From NCBI GenBank assembly GCA_964645405.1, contig CAZYCA010000020.1:1-64000 (forward strand): a DNA stretch of 64,000 nucleotides. Reading direction: 5' to 3'. The DNA comes from JAMWDF01 sp964645405. GTDB lineage: Bacteria; Ratteibacteria; UBA8468; B48-G9; DSTR01. Positions within the stretch are counted from its first letter, which is position 1. The number at the start of each line of letters is the position of its first letter. The notes below the pieces were generated by a model. That model had not been told where the DNA came from and did not search any database. It saw nothing but the letters and a program-made list of their open reading frames with translations. The position numbers and the translations under genes are program-made. Below, piece by piece: positions 52,363-60,364 of this stretch.

Positions 52363-53220
52363 CTACTGGAACTGGCCGGTATCAATCCATTCTTTTTTCA
52401 GCACGGACCAGAAATCCATTGCCAGTTCCTTTAAAACATACTGGTAAGGTAACCATCCGTAACCTTCTTCGCCCCAGTTTTTTCCCCAGGAGTTGCGGAT
52501 TAACAATGCACCTTCAGTTTCCTCTCCGCTGTAGCTATTCCTGATGCGGACGTTATCGTGGTAGCCGACAGCCATTACTGCATGCCCGCCCAGAATTTTC
52601 TCTCCCGGAGAAGGGAAAGGGATCTGGCCGGTTTTTTCTGCCTGGTCTATGGAACTATAAACGGTAAAGCCGAAGATAACCGGGTGCCCCTGGTTCAGGT
52701 ATGATTTCAAACTGTTTAATACTGCCGTAGTTGATAACCCGGTGGCGTCATGTCGGAAGTAAAGAATAGTCTGATAGTTCTGCGCAAAAGCATAGCAGAA
52801 AGCAGGGGGTTCCTTATCAAAAGAATCAGGGTCATCTGTATATGGCCAGTAATCTTCAGGAGGTACACCAAAGAGAACCATCGCGCCAATCGTGCTTCTT
52901 AAGAAAGCCCCTGTATCTCCTTTAACCTTCATCAAATTGCGGGTGACTTTATAAAGGAAAAGTCTGGAGGCATCAAGGTGCTTACCAAAGGATTTCCTTT
53001 CGTAATATTCAATGACACCTGCCCCGGCGTGCGCAGTACAGGAACCTAATCTACCCTGGTTTTCTACCGGGGAACACCACAAACGTAAATCAACTTTTTT
53101 TGAAATTTTCACTGGCCTGGTGATATTCTGGAAAAGTCCCTGGATTTGTTTTGTTTGTTCTGTATAGTCGCGATAATCAGGATAATCCGGCAGCCAACCG
53201 AAACTGAGAGATGTTTTCAT
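52363..53220 (-). CDS. Papain-family (C1A) cysteine protease
   Basis: A 285-residue protease-like protein with the complete papain active site: Gln 55 and Cys 61 in ENQGRLGSCTAH, His 213 in GGHAVMAVGY, and Asn 243 in IRNSWGKNWGEEGYGW. There is no signal peptide and no clear inhibitory propeptide; the chain starts just before the catalytic domain (FGWLPDYPDYRDY). Bacterial members of this type are found in diverse genomes, and their substrates are unknown. A good promoter lies directly upstream. Confidence 0.87.
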   Translation of the reverse strand: MKTSLSFGWLPDYPDYRDYTEQTKQIQGLFQNITRPVKISKKVDLRLWCSPVENQGRLGSCTAHAGAGVIEYYERKSFGKHLDASRLFLYKVTRNLMKVKGDTGAFLRSTIGAMVLFGVPPEDYWPYTDDPDSFDKEPPAFCYAFAQNYQTILYFRHDATGLSTTAVLNSLKSYLNQGHPVIFGFTVYSSIDQAEKTGQIPFPSPGEKILGGHAVMAVGYHDNVRIRNSYSGEETEGALLIRNSWGKNWGEEGYGWLPYQYVLKELAMDFWSVLKKEWIDTGQFQ

Positions 53221-53247
53221 CTTTTTCTCCTGTATTTTCTTAATTTT

Positions 53248-53275
53248 ATTATACCGCAGGTCAGGGAAAATTCAA
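53248..53275 (-). promoter_or_regulatory. Promoter of the C1A protease gene
   Basis: On the minus strand, TTGAAT (53270-53275) and consensus TATAAT (53248-53253) are 16 bases apart. A ribosome site (AGGAG) lies between the predicted start site and the ATG at 53220. It is divergent from the tRNA promoter. Confidence 0.55.
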
Positions 53276-53317
53276 GATTTCAGCTGTCTGGCAATTTTGC
53301 TCTGGGTTTATCAGCAC

Positions 53318-53345
53318 TTGCCTGCAGGCGCAAAACTTGTATAAT
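53318..53345 (+). promoter_or_regulatory. Promoter of tRNA-Ala
   Basis: TTGCCT (53318-53323) and TATAAT (53340-53345) are 16 bases apart; transcription would begin about 14 bases before the tRNA. The same transcript could continue into the HPr-like gene. Confidence 0.55.
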
Positions 53346-53365
53346 ATTAAGGAGACACAGCCAAA

Positions 53366-53437
53366 GGGGATATAGCTCAATGGGAGAGCGTCCGCCTTGC
53401 ACGCGGAAGGTTGCGGGTTCGACTCCCGCTATCTCCA
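53366..53437 (+). tRNA. tRNA-Ala (anticodon UGC)
   Basis: A full cloverleaf can be drawn. Acceptor arms GGGGATA and TATCTCC give seven pairs, including the G3-U70 wobble that identifies tRNA-Ala. The anticodon stem-loop is CCGCC-TTGCACG-CGG with anticodon TGC, and the T loop is GGGTTCGACTCCC. The discriminator is A; CCA is not fully encoded (ACCG follows), so it would be added enzymatically. Confidence 0.95.
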
Positions 53438-53460
53438 CCGGAATTAGACAGGAGTACTGA

Positions 53461-54852
53461 GTGGAAAAAGATAAAGTTCTGGATAAAACTAAGGTGAGCA
53501 GGAAAAAAGAAGTCCATTCTCTGGTGAGAATTATGACACCAGAAGAGATTGAAAAACAGTTTCTTCCAGAATTGCAGGCTGTCAGTTCCAATTTGTTCAG
53601 CATTCTGAAGGCATTGTCACTAAGGAAAGATAACCTGGGAAGGGAGTTATGCTTTGCTTTAAGCAAGGAAGTGGACAGAGTAGAAACTTTTCTTGATGAC
53701 TACGGTGCTACCCACAACAAAAAGTTTTTTTATTTCCGAGAACTGGTTGCTTCTGTTCGCTGGATGGACATCGCTATTTTTCATGCGGTGCACATTCAAG
53801 CCCGGATTGACAGTTATGAGCTGGCTTTGACCGCTAAAGAGAAAAAGCAGTTTCTATCCGAACTTCAACAGGCAACATCCTTTTATGTTTCCAGTTTACT
53901 TCGTCTCGGGAAAGCTTTACAGGAGGAAGCCAGAAAACTGAACCTGACCCTTCCTGAAGGTTCCTACCAGGGAAGCCACGCTTTAGGACTGGAAAGGAAG
54001 AGCTTACCGGCTGATTTGGGAGAAGAATCCGTGGGCAATCAACAGCAGGCAGTTATTGAAATTCTTAAAAAGTTCCTGGAGATAGTAGAAGATTTTTCCT
54101 TTTACACAGACTCCATCCGCACCCCGGACGATATTACGGAGGAAGGGCTGGAAAATTTCCGCTCGGGTTTCAACCGTATCCAGTCACTTTATGATTCTTT
54201 TCTTAAGAATACACGGGCGGAAAATCAGCTACCAGAATTAAAAAAAGTACGTGGCCATGTTTCTGTTCCCCTGCATCTGCTGGAAATAGGGAGAGCCTTA
54301 GTCCATTTTTATGAGAGACATAGCAACAGGATTAGACTTGATTATTTCTCCTCAAAAATCGCGCATCTGGTTGATAAAACTGAAATAAGGGACAATGTCA
54401 AAAACTTCATACTCAAGAAAGCGGTTAAATTCGTTTCCATAGGGAGAGAAGTTAGCAGTATTATCTTCAGGTCAATGGGCAGTGATCCTGAGGAATATAT
54501 TCTGGAAACAAAGGCTTTAGTTATTCCTGGATACAGGATTGAGGATTTCCATATCCGGCCAATTATGCCTTTAACGCAGATTGCAAGCAGATATAATACT
54601 GACAGCTATCTTTTTTTTAACCGTAACAAATATAATCTGAAAAGTGCGATTGAACTGGCTATAGCGATTCCTGATATTCGGGAAACGCTGAGTGTAGAAA
54701 ATGCTGTTATTATGATCCGGGGCCCAAGGAAGGCAGTAAACGAAATAATCAGTTTTCTTGCGGAAAAGTGTGGAGCCTACGAGAAGACTATCACCAGAGA
54801 GTTGCTGGAGGTACAGTCAGCAAGGCTTGACAGGGGAGTCCGGAAGGGGTAA
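53461..54852 (+). CDS. Unknown helical protein with C-terminal HPr-like domain
   Basis: A 463-residue protein, GTG start with AGGAG six bases upstream. Residues 1-330 are mostly charged helices without a domain I recognise. The C-terminal part (about residues 360-445) resembles the PTS phosphocarrier HPr: FHIRP places His 364 and Arg 366 like the active-site His-x-Arg-Pro of HPr. LTQIASRYNTDSYLFFNRNKYNLKSAIELA follows the HPr pattern of helix, strand and N-x-K-S motif. No PTS gene is in the window. It lies between tRNA-Ala and the 23S unit. The HPr match is my reading of the pattern and needs a profile search. Confidence 0.55.
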   Translation: MEKDKVLDKTKVSRKKEVHSLVRIMTPEEIEKQFLPELQAVSSNLFSILKALSLRKDNLGRELCFALSKEVDRVETFLDDYGATHNKKFFYFRELVASVRWMDIAIFHAVHIQARIDSYELALTAKEKKQFLSELQQATSFYVSSLLRLGKALQEEARKLNLTLPEGSYQGSHALGLERKSLPADLGEESVGNQQQAVIEILKKFLEIVEDFSFYTDSIRTPDDITEEGLENFRSGFNRIQSLYDSFLKNTRAENQLPELKKVRGHVSVPLHLLEIGRALVHFYERHSNRIRLDYFSSKIAHLVDKTEIRDNVKNFILKKAVKFVSIGREVSSIIFRSMGSDPEEYILETKALVIPGYRIEDFHIRPIMPLTQIASRYNTDSYLFFNRNKYNLKSAIELAIAIPDIRETLSVENAVIMIRGPRKAVNEIISFLAEKCGAYEKTITRELLEVQSARLDRGVRKG

Positions 54853-54911
54853 AATAAGCAGTGTAAAATGCAGTCTTGAGCTCTGCTGTCAGAAGGTGTA
54901 TCCTTAATCTC

Positions 54912-54941
54912 TTGACACTGGATGTCTCAGGTTGTTATAAT
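54912..54941 (+). promoter_or_regulatory. Promoter of the 23S rRNA unit
   Basis: Two consensus hexamers, TTGACA (54912-54917) and TATAAT (54936-54941), 18 bases apart, about 43 bases before the mature 23S 5' end. This is the strongest promoter in the window. Confidence 0.8.
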
Positions 54942-54960
54942 ATACTGCAGAATAAAAACT

Positions 54961-54973
54961 TGTTCTTTGACAA
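54961..54973 (+). promoter_or_regulatory. boxA-like antitermination element
   Basis: TGTTCTTTGACAA closely matches the bacterial rRNA boxA (TGCTCTTTAACA). It lies between the promoter and the 23S start, where NusB/S10 would load to prevent premature termination. Confidence 0.65.
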
Positions 54974-55218
54974 TTTGAATTTATGGTCAAGCTACGAAGG
55001 GCATACGACGGATGCCTTGGCGAGACCTGGCGATGAAGGGCGTGGTAGGCTGCGATAAGCCCCGGGGAGGTGCGAACAACCTTTGATCCGGGGATTCCCG
55101 AATGGGGTAACCTACTCTGAAGTAATTCAGAGTATTCCGCCATGAATCCATAGTGACGGAAGGCGAACCGGGGGAAGTGAACCATCTCAGTACCCCGAGG
55201 AAAAGAAAAAGAGTATTT

Positions 55219-55250
<32 letters not shown>

Positions 55251-55526
55251 GAGCCTAAACCGGATAGCAGTGATAGCGTAGGCGCGTTTGGTATCCGGGG
55301 TTGCAGGGCCTGGCACGAGGGAGCCTACTCTCTCATCAGGTGCAAAAGTCTTCAGAATTAGTTGAATGACCTGGAAAGGTCAACCAGAGAGGGTGAAAGT
55401 CCCGTAAACGAAAATTCTGGAGAGCCTGAGTCAGGTACCTAAGTACCACGAAGAAACCGAGGAACTTCGTGGGAATCCACCCTGACCACGGGGTAAGGCT
55501 AAATACACGGTCTCGACCGATAGTGC

Positions 55527-55558
<32 letters not shown>

Positions 55559-56132
55559 CCGGGAGGGGAGTGAAATAGAACCTGAAATCGTATGCCTACA
55601 AGCAGTCGGAGTCTGCCGCAAGGCAGATGACGGCGTGCCTATTGAAGAATGAGCCGGCGAGTTACTGGCTGTGGCAAGGTTAATCCGCCCAAGCGGAGGA
55701 GCCGAAGCGAAAGCGAGTGGTCCTAACCGGGCCCATCAGTCGCAGTCAGTAGACCCGAAGCTGAGCGATCTACCCATGGCCAGGGTGAACCCATCTTAAC
55801 GGATGGGGGAGGCCCGAACCGGTGGCTGTTGCAAAAACCTCGGATGAGTTGTGGGTAGGAGTGAAAGGCTAATCAAGCTCAGTGATAGCTGGTTCTCCCC
55901 GAAATGACTTTAGGGTCAGCCTTGCGCGAACAACGGTGGGGGTAGAGCACTGATAGGGCAAGGTTTGCCATAGGTAAACCAAGTTCTTTCAAACTCCGAA
56001 TACCATCGTTGAATACGCAGGAGTGAGAGTGTGAGGGCTAAGCTTCATGCTCAAAAGGGATTCAGCCCAGACCATCAGCTAAGGCCCCTAATTTCAGGCT
56101 AAGTGGTAAAGGAGGTGGGGTTGCATAGACAA

Positions 56133-56163
<31 letters not shown>

Positions 56164-57010
56164 TAAAGAAAGCGTAACAGCTCACTGGTCGATGTGATCC
56201 TGCGCCAACAATTCAACGGGGCTCAAGCCTGAAGCCGAAGCTATGGGTTGTCTTACTCCGGTAAGACAGCGGTAGGGGAGCATTCCCTGGCAGCGAAGTT
56301 TCTCCGTGAGGAGGGATGGAGCCAAGGGAAGAGAGAATGCCGGCATAAGTAGCGAAAATTCCGGTGAGAATCCGGAACGCCGAAAGCCTAAGGTTTCCTG
56401 GGGAAGGTTCGTCCACCCAGGGTTAGGCGGAGCTAAGCCGAGGCCGAAAGGCGTAGGTGATGCACAGCCGGTTAATATTCCGGCCCCACCTGATAGACGT
56501 TATCACTGAAGGGGGGACGGAGCAGGATAGACCAGACGGCGAAGGCCGATTCAACTCTGGAGGTTCGCCTGTGGCAAATCCATGGGCACAAGGGCCAAAG
56601 GAGGAGTACGAGCCCGACCGCAAGGAAGGGTGAGTGGTCGAATCATGCTCCCAAGAAAAGCCTCGTAGGGAGTCTGTCAGGTGTCCGTACTGCAATCCGA
56701 CACAGGTAGGCTGGGGGAGTACCCTAAGGCGCGCGAAAGAACCCTCACTAAGGAACTCGGCAAAATAGCCCCGTAACTTCGGGAGAAGGGGTGCCTGAGT
56801 AAGGTGATGTTTAACCACAATATCATCTGAAAGGGCCGCAGTGAAATGGCTCCCGGGACTGTTTACCAAAAACACAGGACTCTGCTAACTCGTAAGAGGA
56901 AGTATAGGGTCTGACAAGTGCCCGGCGCCGGAAGGTTAAGGGGAGTTGTCAACCATCGCAAGATGGGGAAGCAACAAACCTAAGCCCTGGCAAGCGGCGG
57001 CCGTAACTAT

Positions 57011-57279
57011 AGAGTGGACCGCTGTAGTTTCGTTAACAAATCTGGCTATATGCTGGGAAATCTCGTCAGTCCTGACCTACTCGCCAGCTGCAGTATGCAT
57101 TGGCAGTAACAAAGGTCAGGTAGAGACAATCAGCAGGAAAGAATCACCGTCTGGTGATAATCCTCAGAGACTATACGCCAGACCCCGATTTGTCGGGGAA
57201 GAGATAGTCCGACCTGTCTGGTGACAGACAGAGTGGGTAACAATCCCACCGTTCGCTCCAGGCGAACAGTAACATTATG
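57011..57279 (+). other. Group I intron at 23S position 1917 (no ORF)
   Basis: The 5' exon ends in T (57010, E. coli U1917) and the intron ends in G (57279). P1 can be drawn between exon AACTAT (57005-57010) and guide GTAGTT (57024-57029), with the required U-G at the splice site. The 3' exon start pairs with 57018-57023 except for one position (P10). Core elements: Q-like AATCAGCAGGAAAGA (57128-57142), R CCTCAGAGACTATACG (57162-57177) and S AAGAGATAGTCC (57199-57210). At 269 bases it is a minimal ribozyme with no reading frame. Confidence 0.88.
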
Positions 57280-57293
57280 AACGGTCCTAAGGT

Positions 57294-58020
57294 ATGAACA
57301 TGCCTTAGTAAAATCTGGCTATATGCTGGGAAATCCCGCAAAGTCAGCGGTACAAACTCGAAGTAGTGAGTTGTAACAATCCGTTGAATAGGGATAATCA
57401 GCAGGAAAGATTTCTAACCAGAGGAGATTGGTATGAATAATGTGCCGGAGAAAATTGGGTATTATCTGGCTGGTTTTGCCGATGGAGAGGGAAGTTTCAA
57501 CATATCCTTCAGTCCAAGAGTGGATTTTCAGATACCCTGGAAGGTATCACTTTGCTTCAATATATCACAGAAAGAGCGGGTTATCCTTTGTCTTTTCAAA
57601 CGCTATCTGGGTTGCGGAACGATAAGAAGCAGACCGGATGGCGTGTGGTATTATGAAGTGAATAATCTCAACGCGCTCTTGGAAAAGGTTATCCCTTTCT
57701 TCAAGAAATACCGCTTTCTCTCTGCTAAGAAAAAAAGAGACTTTTCAAAGTTCTGTCAGGTGGCTGAGATGATGAAACAAAATCTTCATCTTACCAGGGA
57801 CGGAATAGAGAAAATTCTCGAAATACGGAGAGAAATGAACGAAGGCGGTAAGAGAAAATACCCGGAAGAAGAAATACTCCAGAGGTTAGAAAAATCCTCA
57901 GAGACTGTACGCCAGAGTCCACAGATGGATAAGATACAGTCCGTACCTCACGGCAACGTGAGGAGGCCGGCAGAAATGACCGGCTCGTCCCTGTTCAGTC
58001 AGGGGAAGGTAACAGAGTAG
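57294..58020 (+). other. Group I intron at 23S position 1931, encoding a homing endonuclease
   Basis: Inserted after exon T 57293 (E. coli U1931), ending in G 58020, 727 bases. P1 pairs exon CTAAGGT (57287-57293) with guide GCCTTAG (57302-57308), again with U-G at the cleavage site. Core elements: AATCAGCAGGAAAGA (57396-57410), R CCTCAGAGACTGTACG (57896-57911) and S AAGATACAGTCC (57931-57942). The insertion site is the one used by Thermotoga 23S introns. A LAGLIDADG gene fills the peripheral loop and runs through the 3' core. Confidence 0.92.
57433..58020 (+). CDS. LAGLIDADG homing endonuclease within the 23S intron
   Basis: A 195-residue protein with a single LAGLIDADG motif, YYLAGFADGEGSF (about residues 10-22), so it should work as a homodimer like I-CreI. 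The CGTIRSRPDGVWYYEV and KYRFLSAKKKRDF blocks are typical of 23S intron endonucleases. AGAGGAG upstream gives a ribosome site. The last 40 or so residues are encoded by the intron's own R/S core, and the TAG stop (58018-58020) is the last three bases of the intron. It would cut intron-free 23S genes near position 1931 and so spread the intron. Confidence 0.92.
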   Translation: MNNVPEKIGYYLAGFADGEGSFNISFSPRVDFQIPWKVSLCFNISQKERVILCLFKRYLGCGTIRSRPDGVWYYEVNNLNALLEKVIPFFKKYRFLSAKKKRDFSKFCQVAEMMKQNLHLTRDGIEKILEIRREMNEGGKRKYPEEEILQRLEKSSETVRQSPQMDKIQSVPHGNVRRPAEMTGSSLFSQGKVTE

Positions 58021-58450
58021 AGCGAAATTCCTTGTCGGGTGAGTTCCGACCCGCACGAATCTTGTAACCACGGGAGCGCTGTCTCGGTGAGGGGTTCGGC
58101 GAAATTGTGATACTCGTGAAGACTCGATTTACCCGCGGCAAGACGAAAAGACCCCGGAACCTTTACTGTACCCTGCTATTGGGTTTTAACTCAATATGCG
58201 TAGTATAGGTGGGAGGCTGTGAATCCCGGATTCCGGTTCGGGAGGAGCCGTCAGTGAAATACCACTCTTATTGATTTGAAATTCTAACCTGAACCTGTAC
58301 AACCAGGCCAGGGACAGTGGCAGGGGGGCAGTTTGACTGGGGCGGTTGCCTCCTAAAGAGTAACGGAGGCGTCCAAAGGTCTCCTCAGGCTGGTTGGCAA
58401 TCAGCCGTTGAGTATAAAGGCAAAAGGGGGCCTGACTGCGAGACTGACGG

Positions 58451-58485
<35 letters not shown>

Positions 58486-58495
58486 ATGGTACCGA

Positions 58496-58550
<55 letters not shown>

Positions 58551-58568
58551 CTGCCCAAGAGTTCACAT

Positions 58569-58618
<50 letters not shown>

Positions 58619-58664
58619 GAGTAGGTCCCAAGGGTTGGTCTGTTCGCCCATTAAAGCGGTACGT

Positions 58665-58705
<41 letters not shown>

Positions 58706-58735
58706 TGCCGTGGGCGCAGGAGGTTTGAAGAGGAG

Positions 58736-58767
<32 letters not shown>

Positions 58768-59009
58768 GACCTCTGGTGTACCAGCTATTCCGCCCGGAGT
58801 AGGCGCTGGGTAGCCATGTCCGGAAAGGATAAGCGCTGAAAGCATCTAAGTGCGAAGCCTGCCTCAAGATGAGACCTCCCTCCGCCGCAAGGCGGACTGA
58901 AGGTTCCCTGAAGACTACAGGGTTGATAGGCCCCGTGTGTAAGACCCGTAAGGGTTTAAGCTGAGGGGTACTAATAACCGTGAGGCTTGACCATAAATTC
59001 AAATTTTTC

Positions 59010-59043
59010 GGGCAGAGCTTAACGCTCTGCCCTTTTCTTTTTT
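59010..59043 (+). terminator. Rho-independent terminator after 23S rRNA
   Basis: Perfect 9-bp stem (GGGCAGAGC at 59010-59018, GCTCTGCCC at 59024-59032), 5-base loop, then a T-rich tract to 59043. It closes the 23S unit only about 17 bases after the mature end, leaving no room for a 5S gene. Confidence 0.92.
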
Positions 59044-59066
59044 CTACACCCAGAATACGGAATTTT

Positions 59067-59987
59067 CTATCTCAGCGGTTCTGAGTGGACGGTAACTTCA
59101 CAGTCAGGAATTTCCTTTTTGATAGCCTCTTCTATCCGGCTGGCTTCAGCATGGGCTTCTTTCAGGCTACTACCTCCAGCACGACGTACATGCATGGTAA
59201 TTTCCAGTCTGCCTGAATAATCATGGACATGGATATGGTGCACGTCCTGGATGCCCATTGCGGAAAGAATAGCGCGAATATTTTTTTCCAGCTCAGGATG
59301 GGGTGCTTCTCCCAACAATACACTCCCACTTTCAAAAATCAATTGAATACCTGTAACAACAATCAAAAGAGAGACAAACATCCCCAGCAAACCGTCAATC
59401 TTTACCACACCAAAAGGAAGAAGAAGAAAACTGATCAGGACAAGGACGGTGGCTAAGGAATCACTTCTATGGTGCCAGGCGTCTGCTTTGAGGGACTGGT
59501 AACCAGAAATTTGGTAAAGAGTCAGAGCGAAAATTGCCAAAAATTCCTTCAGGAGAATAGAAATTAGCAAAACAGGAATAACAATAACTGCCAGACTTAG
59601 TCTCACCGGATAGGGATGGAGAAATCTTCGCACAGAAGTCACGAAAAATTCGTATCCTGCCACACACAAAAGTGTGGCCATGATGATACCCACTATTTTT
59701 TCTACTCTTCCATGACCAAAAGGATGTCTGCTATCAGCAGGCCGGGAAGACAGGAAAAAACCAACAATAATAAGCGCTGAGGTGGCTACATCGCTGAGAG
59801 TATGGAAAGAATCAGCTTTCAAGGCGATACTTCCGGTCTTGTTTCCGAGAATAAATTTCCCTGCAAAGACCAAAAGGTTCACCACAATACTGAGCCACCC
59901 TTCCAGATAACCATAGAAGGAGGATGGTTTTTTCTCCAGTCGGGATTTTTTCACCAGCCAGTTAGAAACTGTATTGAATGGGTTCAT
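59067..59987 (-). CDS. Cation diffusion facilitator (CDF) efflux transporter
   Basis: A 306-residue proton-coupled metal exporter with six predicted spans. Metal-site acids are in LKADSFHTLSDVATS (TM2) and LKADAWHHRSDSLATV (TM5), the H/D-x3-D pairs of the ferrous iron/zinc type. The C-terminal cytoplasmic domain (about residues 210-306) has a HHIHVHDYSG metal-binding stretch. It is divergent from feoAB, so iron uptake and metal efflux are neighbours. A -10 element (TATAAT, complement of 60007-60012) and AAGGAG precede the ATG. Confidence 0.9.
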   Translation of the reverse strand: MNPFNTVSNWLVKKSRLEKKPSSFYGYLEGWLSIVVNLLVFAGKFILGNKTGSIALKADSFHTLSDVATSALIIVGFFLSSRPADSRHPFGHGRVEKIVGIIMATLLCVAGYEFFVTSVRRFLHPYPVRLSLAVIVIPVLLISILLKEFLAIFALTLYQISGYQSLKADAWHHRSDSLATVLVLISFLLLPFGVVKIDGLLGMFVSLLIVVTGIQLIFESGSVLLGEAPHPELEKNIRAILSAMGIQDVHHIHVHDYSGRLEITMHVRRAGGSSLKEAHAEASRIEEAIKKEIPDCEVTVHSEPLR

Positions 59988-60035
59988 GGCAAAAAACTCC
60001 TTTTATATTATACCACAGTTGTTAGACCTGGCGGG

Positions 60036-60064
60036 TTGACGGAGAGAAAACAAAAGGCTATGAT
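60036..60064 (+). promoter_or_regulatory. Promoter of feoA-feoB-dtxR
   Basis: TTGACG (60036-60041) and TATGAT (60059-60064) are 17 bases apart. The start site would fall inside the palindromic operator that follows, so repressor binding should block transcription. Confidence 0.65.
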
Positions 60065-60065
60065 A

Positions 60066-60087
60066 AAAGTTAGATGTATCTAACTTT
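60066..60087 (+). promoter_or_regulatory. Palindromic operator, DtxR/MntR type
   Basis: Perfect 9-base arms AAAGTTAGA (60066-60074) and TCTAACTTT (60079-60087) around TGTA, two bases after the -10 element. The arm sequence (TTAGA/TCTAA) resembles binding sites of DtxR/MntR-family metalloregulators. The repressor is probably the DtxR-like protein encoded two genes downstream, giving iron- or manganese-dependent feedback. Confidence 0.75.
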
Positions 60088-60100
60088 CGGGGAATGATAA

Positions 60101-60364
60101 GTGCAGGAGAAAAAAAGTAACGGGCAACTTTTATCTCTGGCGGAGGTACCAGCTGGTCGCTACTGTATTGTTGCACTGGAGCCTGATTTTATCTGTGGCC
60201 GTTTGAGAAGATTGGGAGTGAAAGCGGGAGACACGGTACAGGTAATCAAACCCGGTCCTGGGCCAGTAATTTTTCTAAAAGGAAATATGCGCATAGGAAT
60301 AGGATGGGGACTGGCGTGCAGGATTCTGGTCAAGCCGGTGGAGGAAAACAGGGAGAATCTCTAA
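60101..60364 (+). CDS. feoA: FeoA, ferrous iron transport accessory protein
   Basis: An 87-residue SH3-like FeoA protein, GTG start. LSLAEVPAGRYCIVAL, RRLGVKAGDTVQVI and GNMRIGIGWGLACRILV follow the family pattern. It binds FeoB and may tune its GTPase. Its TAA overlaps the feoB ATG by one base. The first five or so residues are uncertain, as other starts are close by. Confidence 0.88.
   Translation: MQEKKSNGQLLSLAEVPAGRYCIVALEPDFICGRLRRLGVKAGDTVQVIKPGPGPVIFLKGNMRIGIGWGLACRILVKPVEENRENL

Noticed and set aside
58994..59066. Search for a 5S rRNA gene after 23S
   Set aside because: Only the terminator fits in this gap; no 5S-like sequence is visible.
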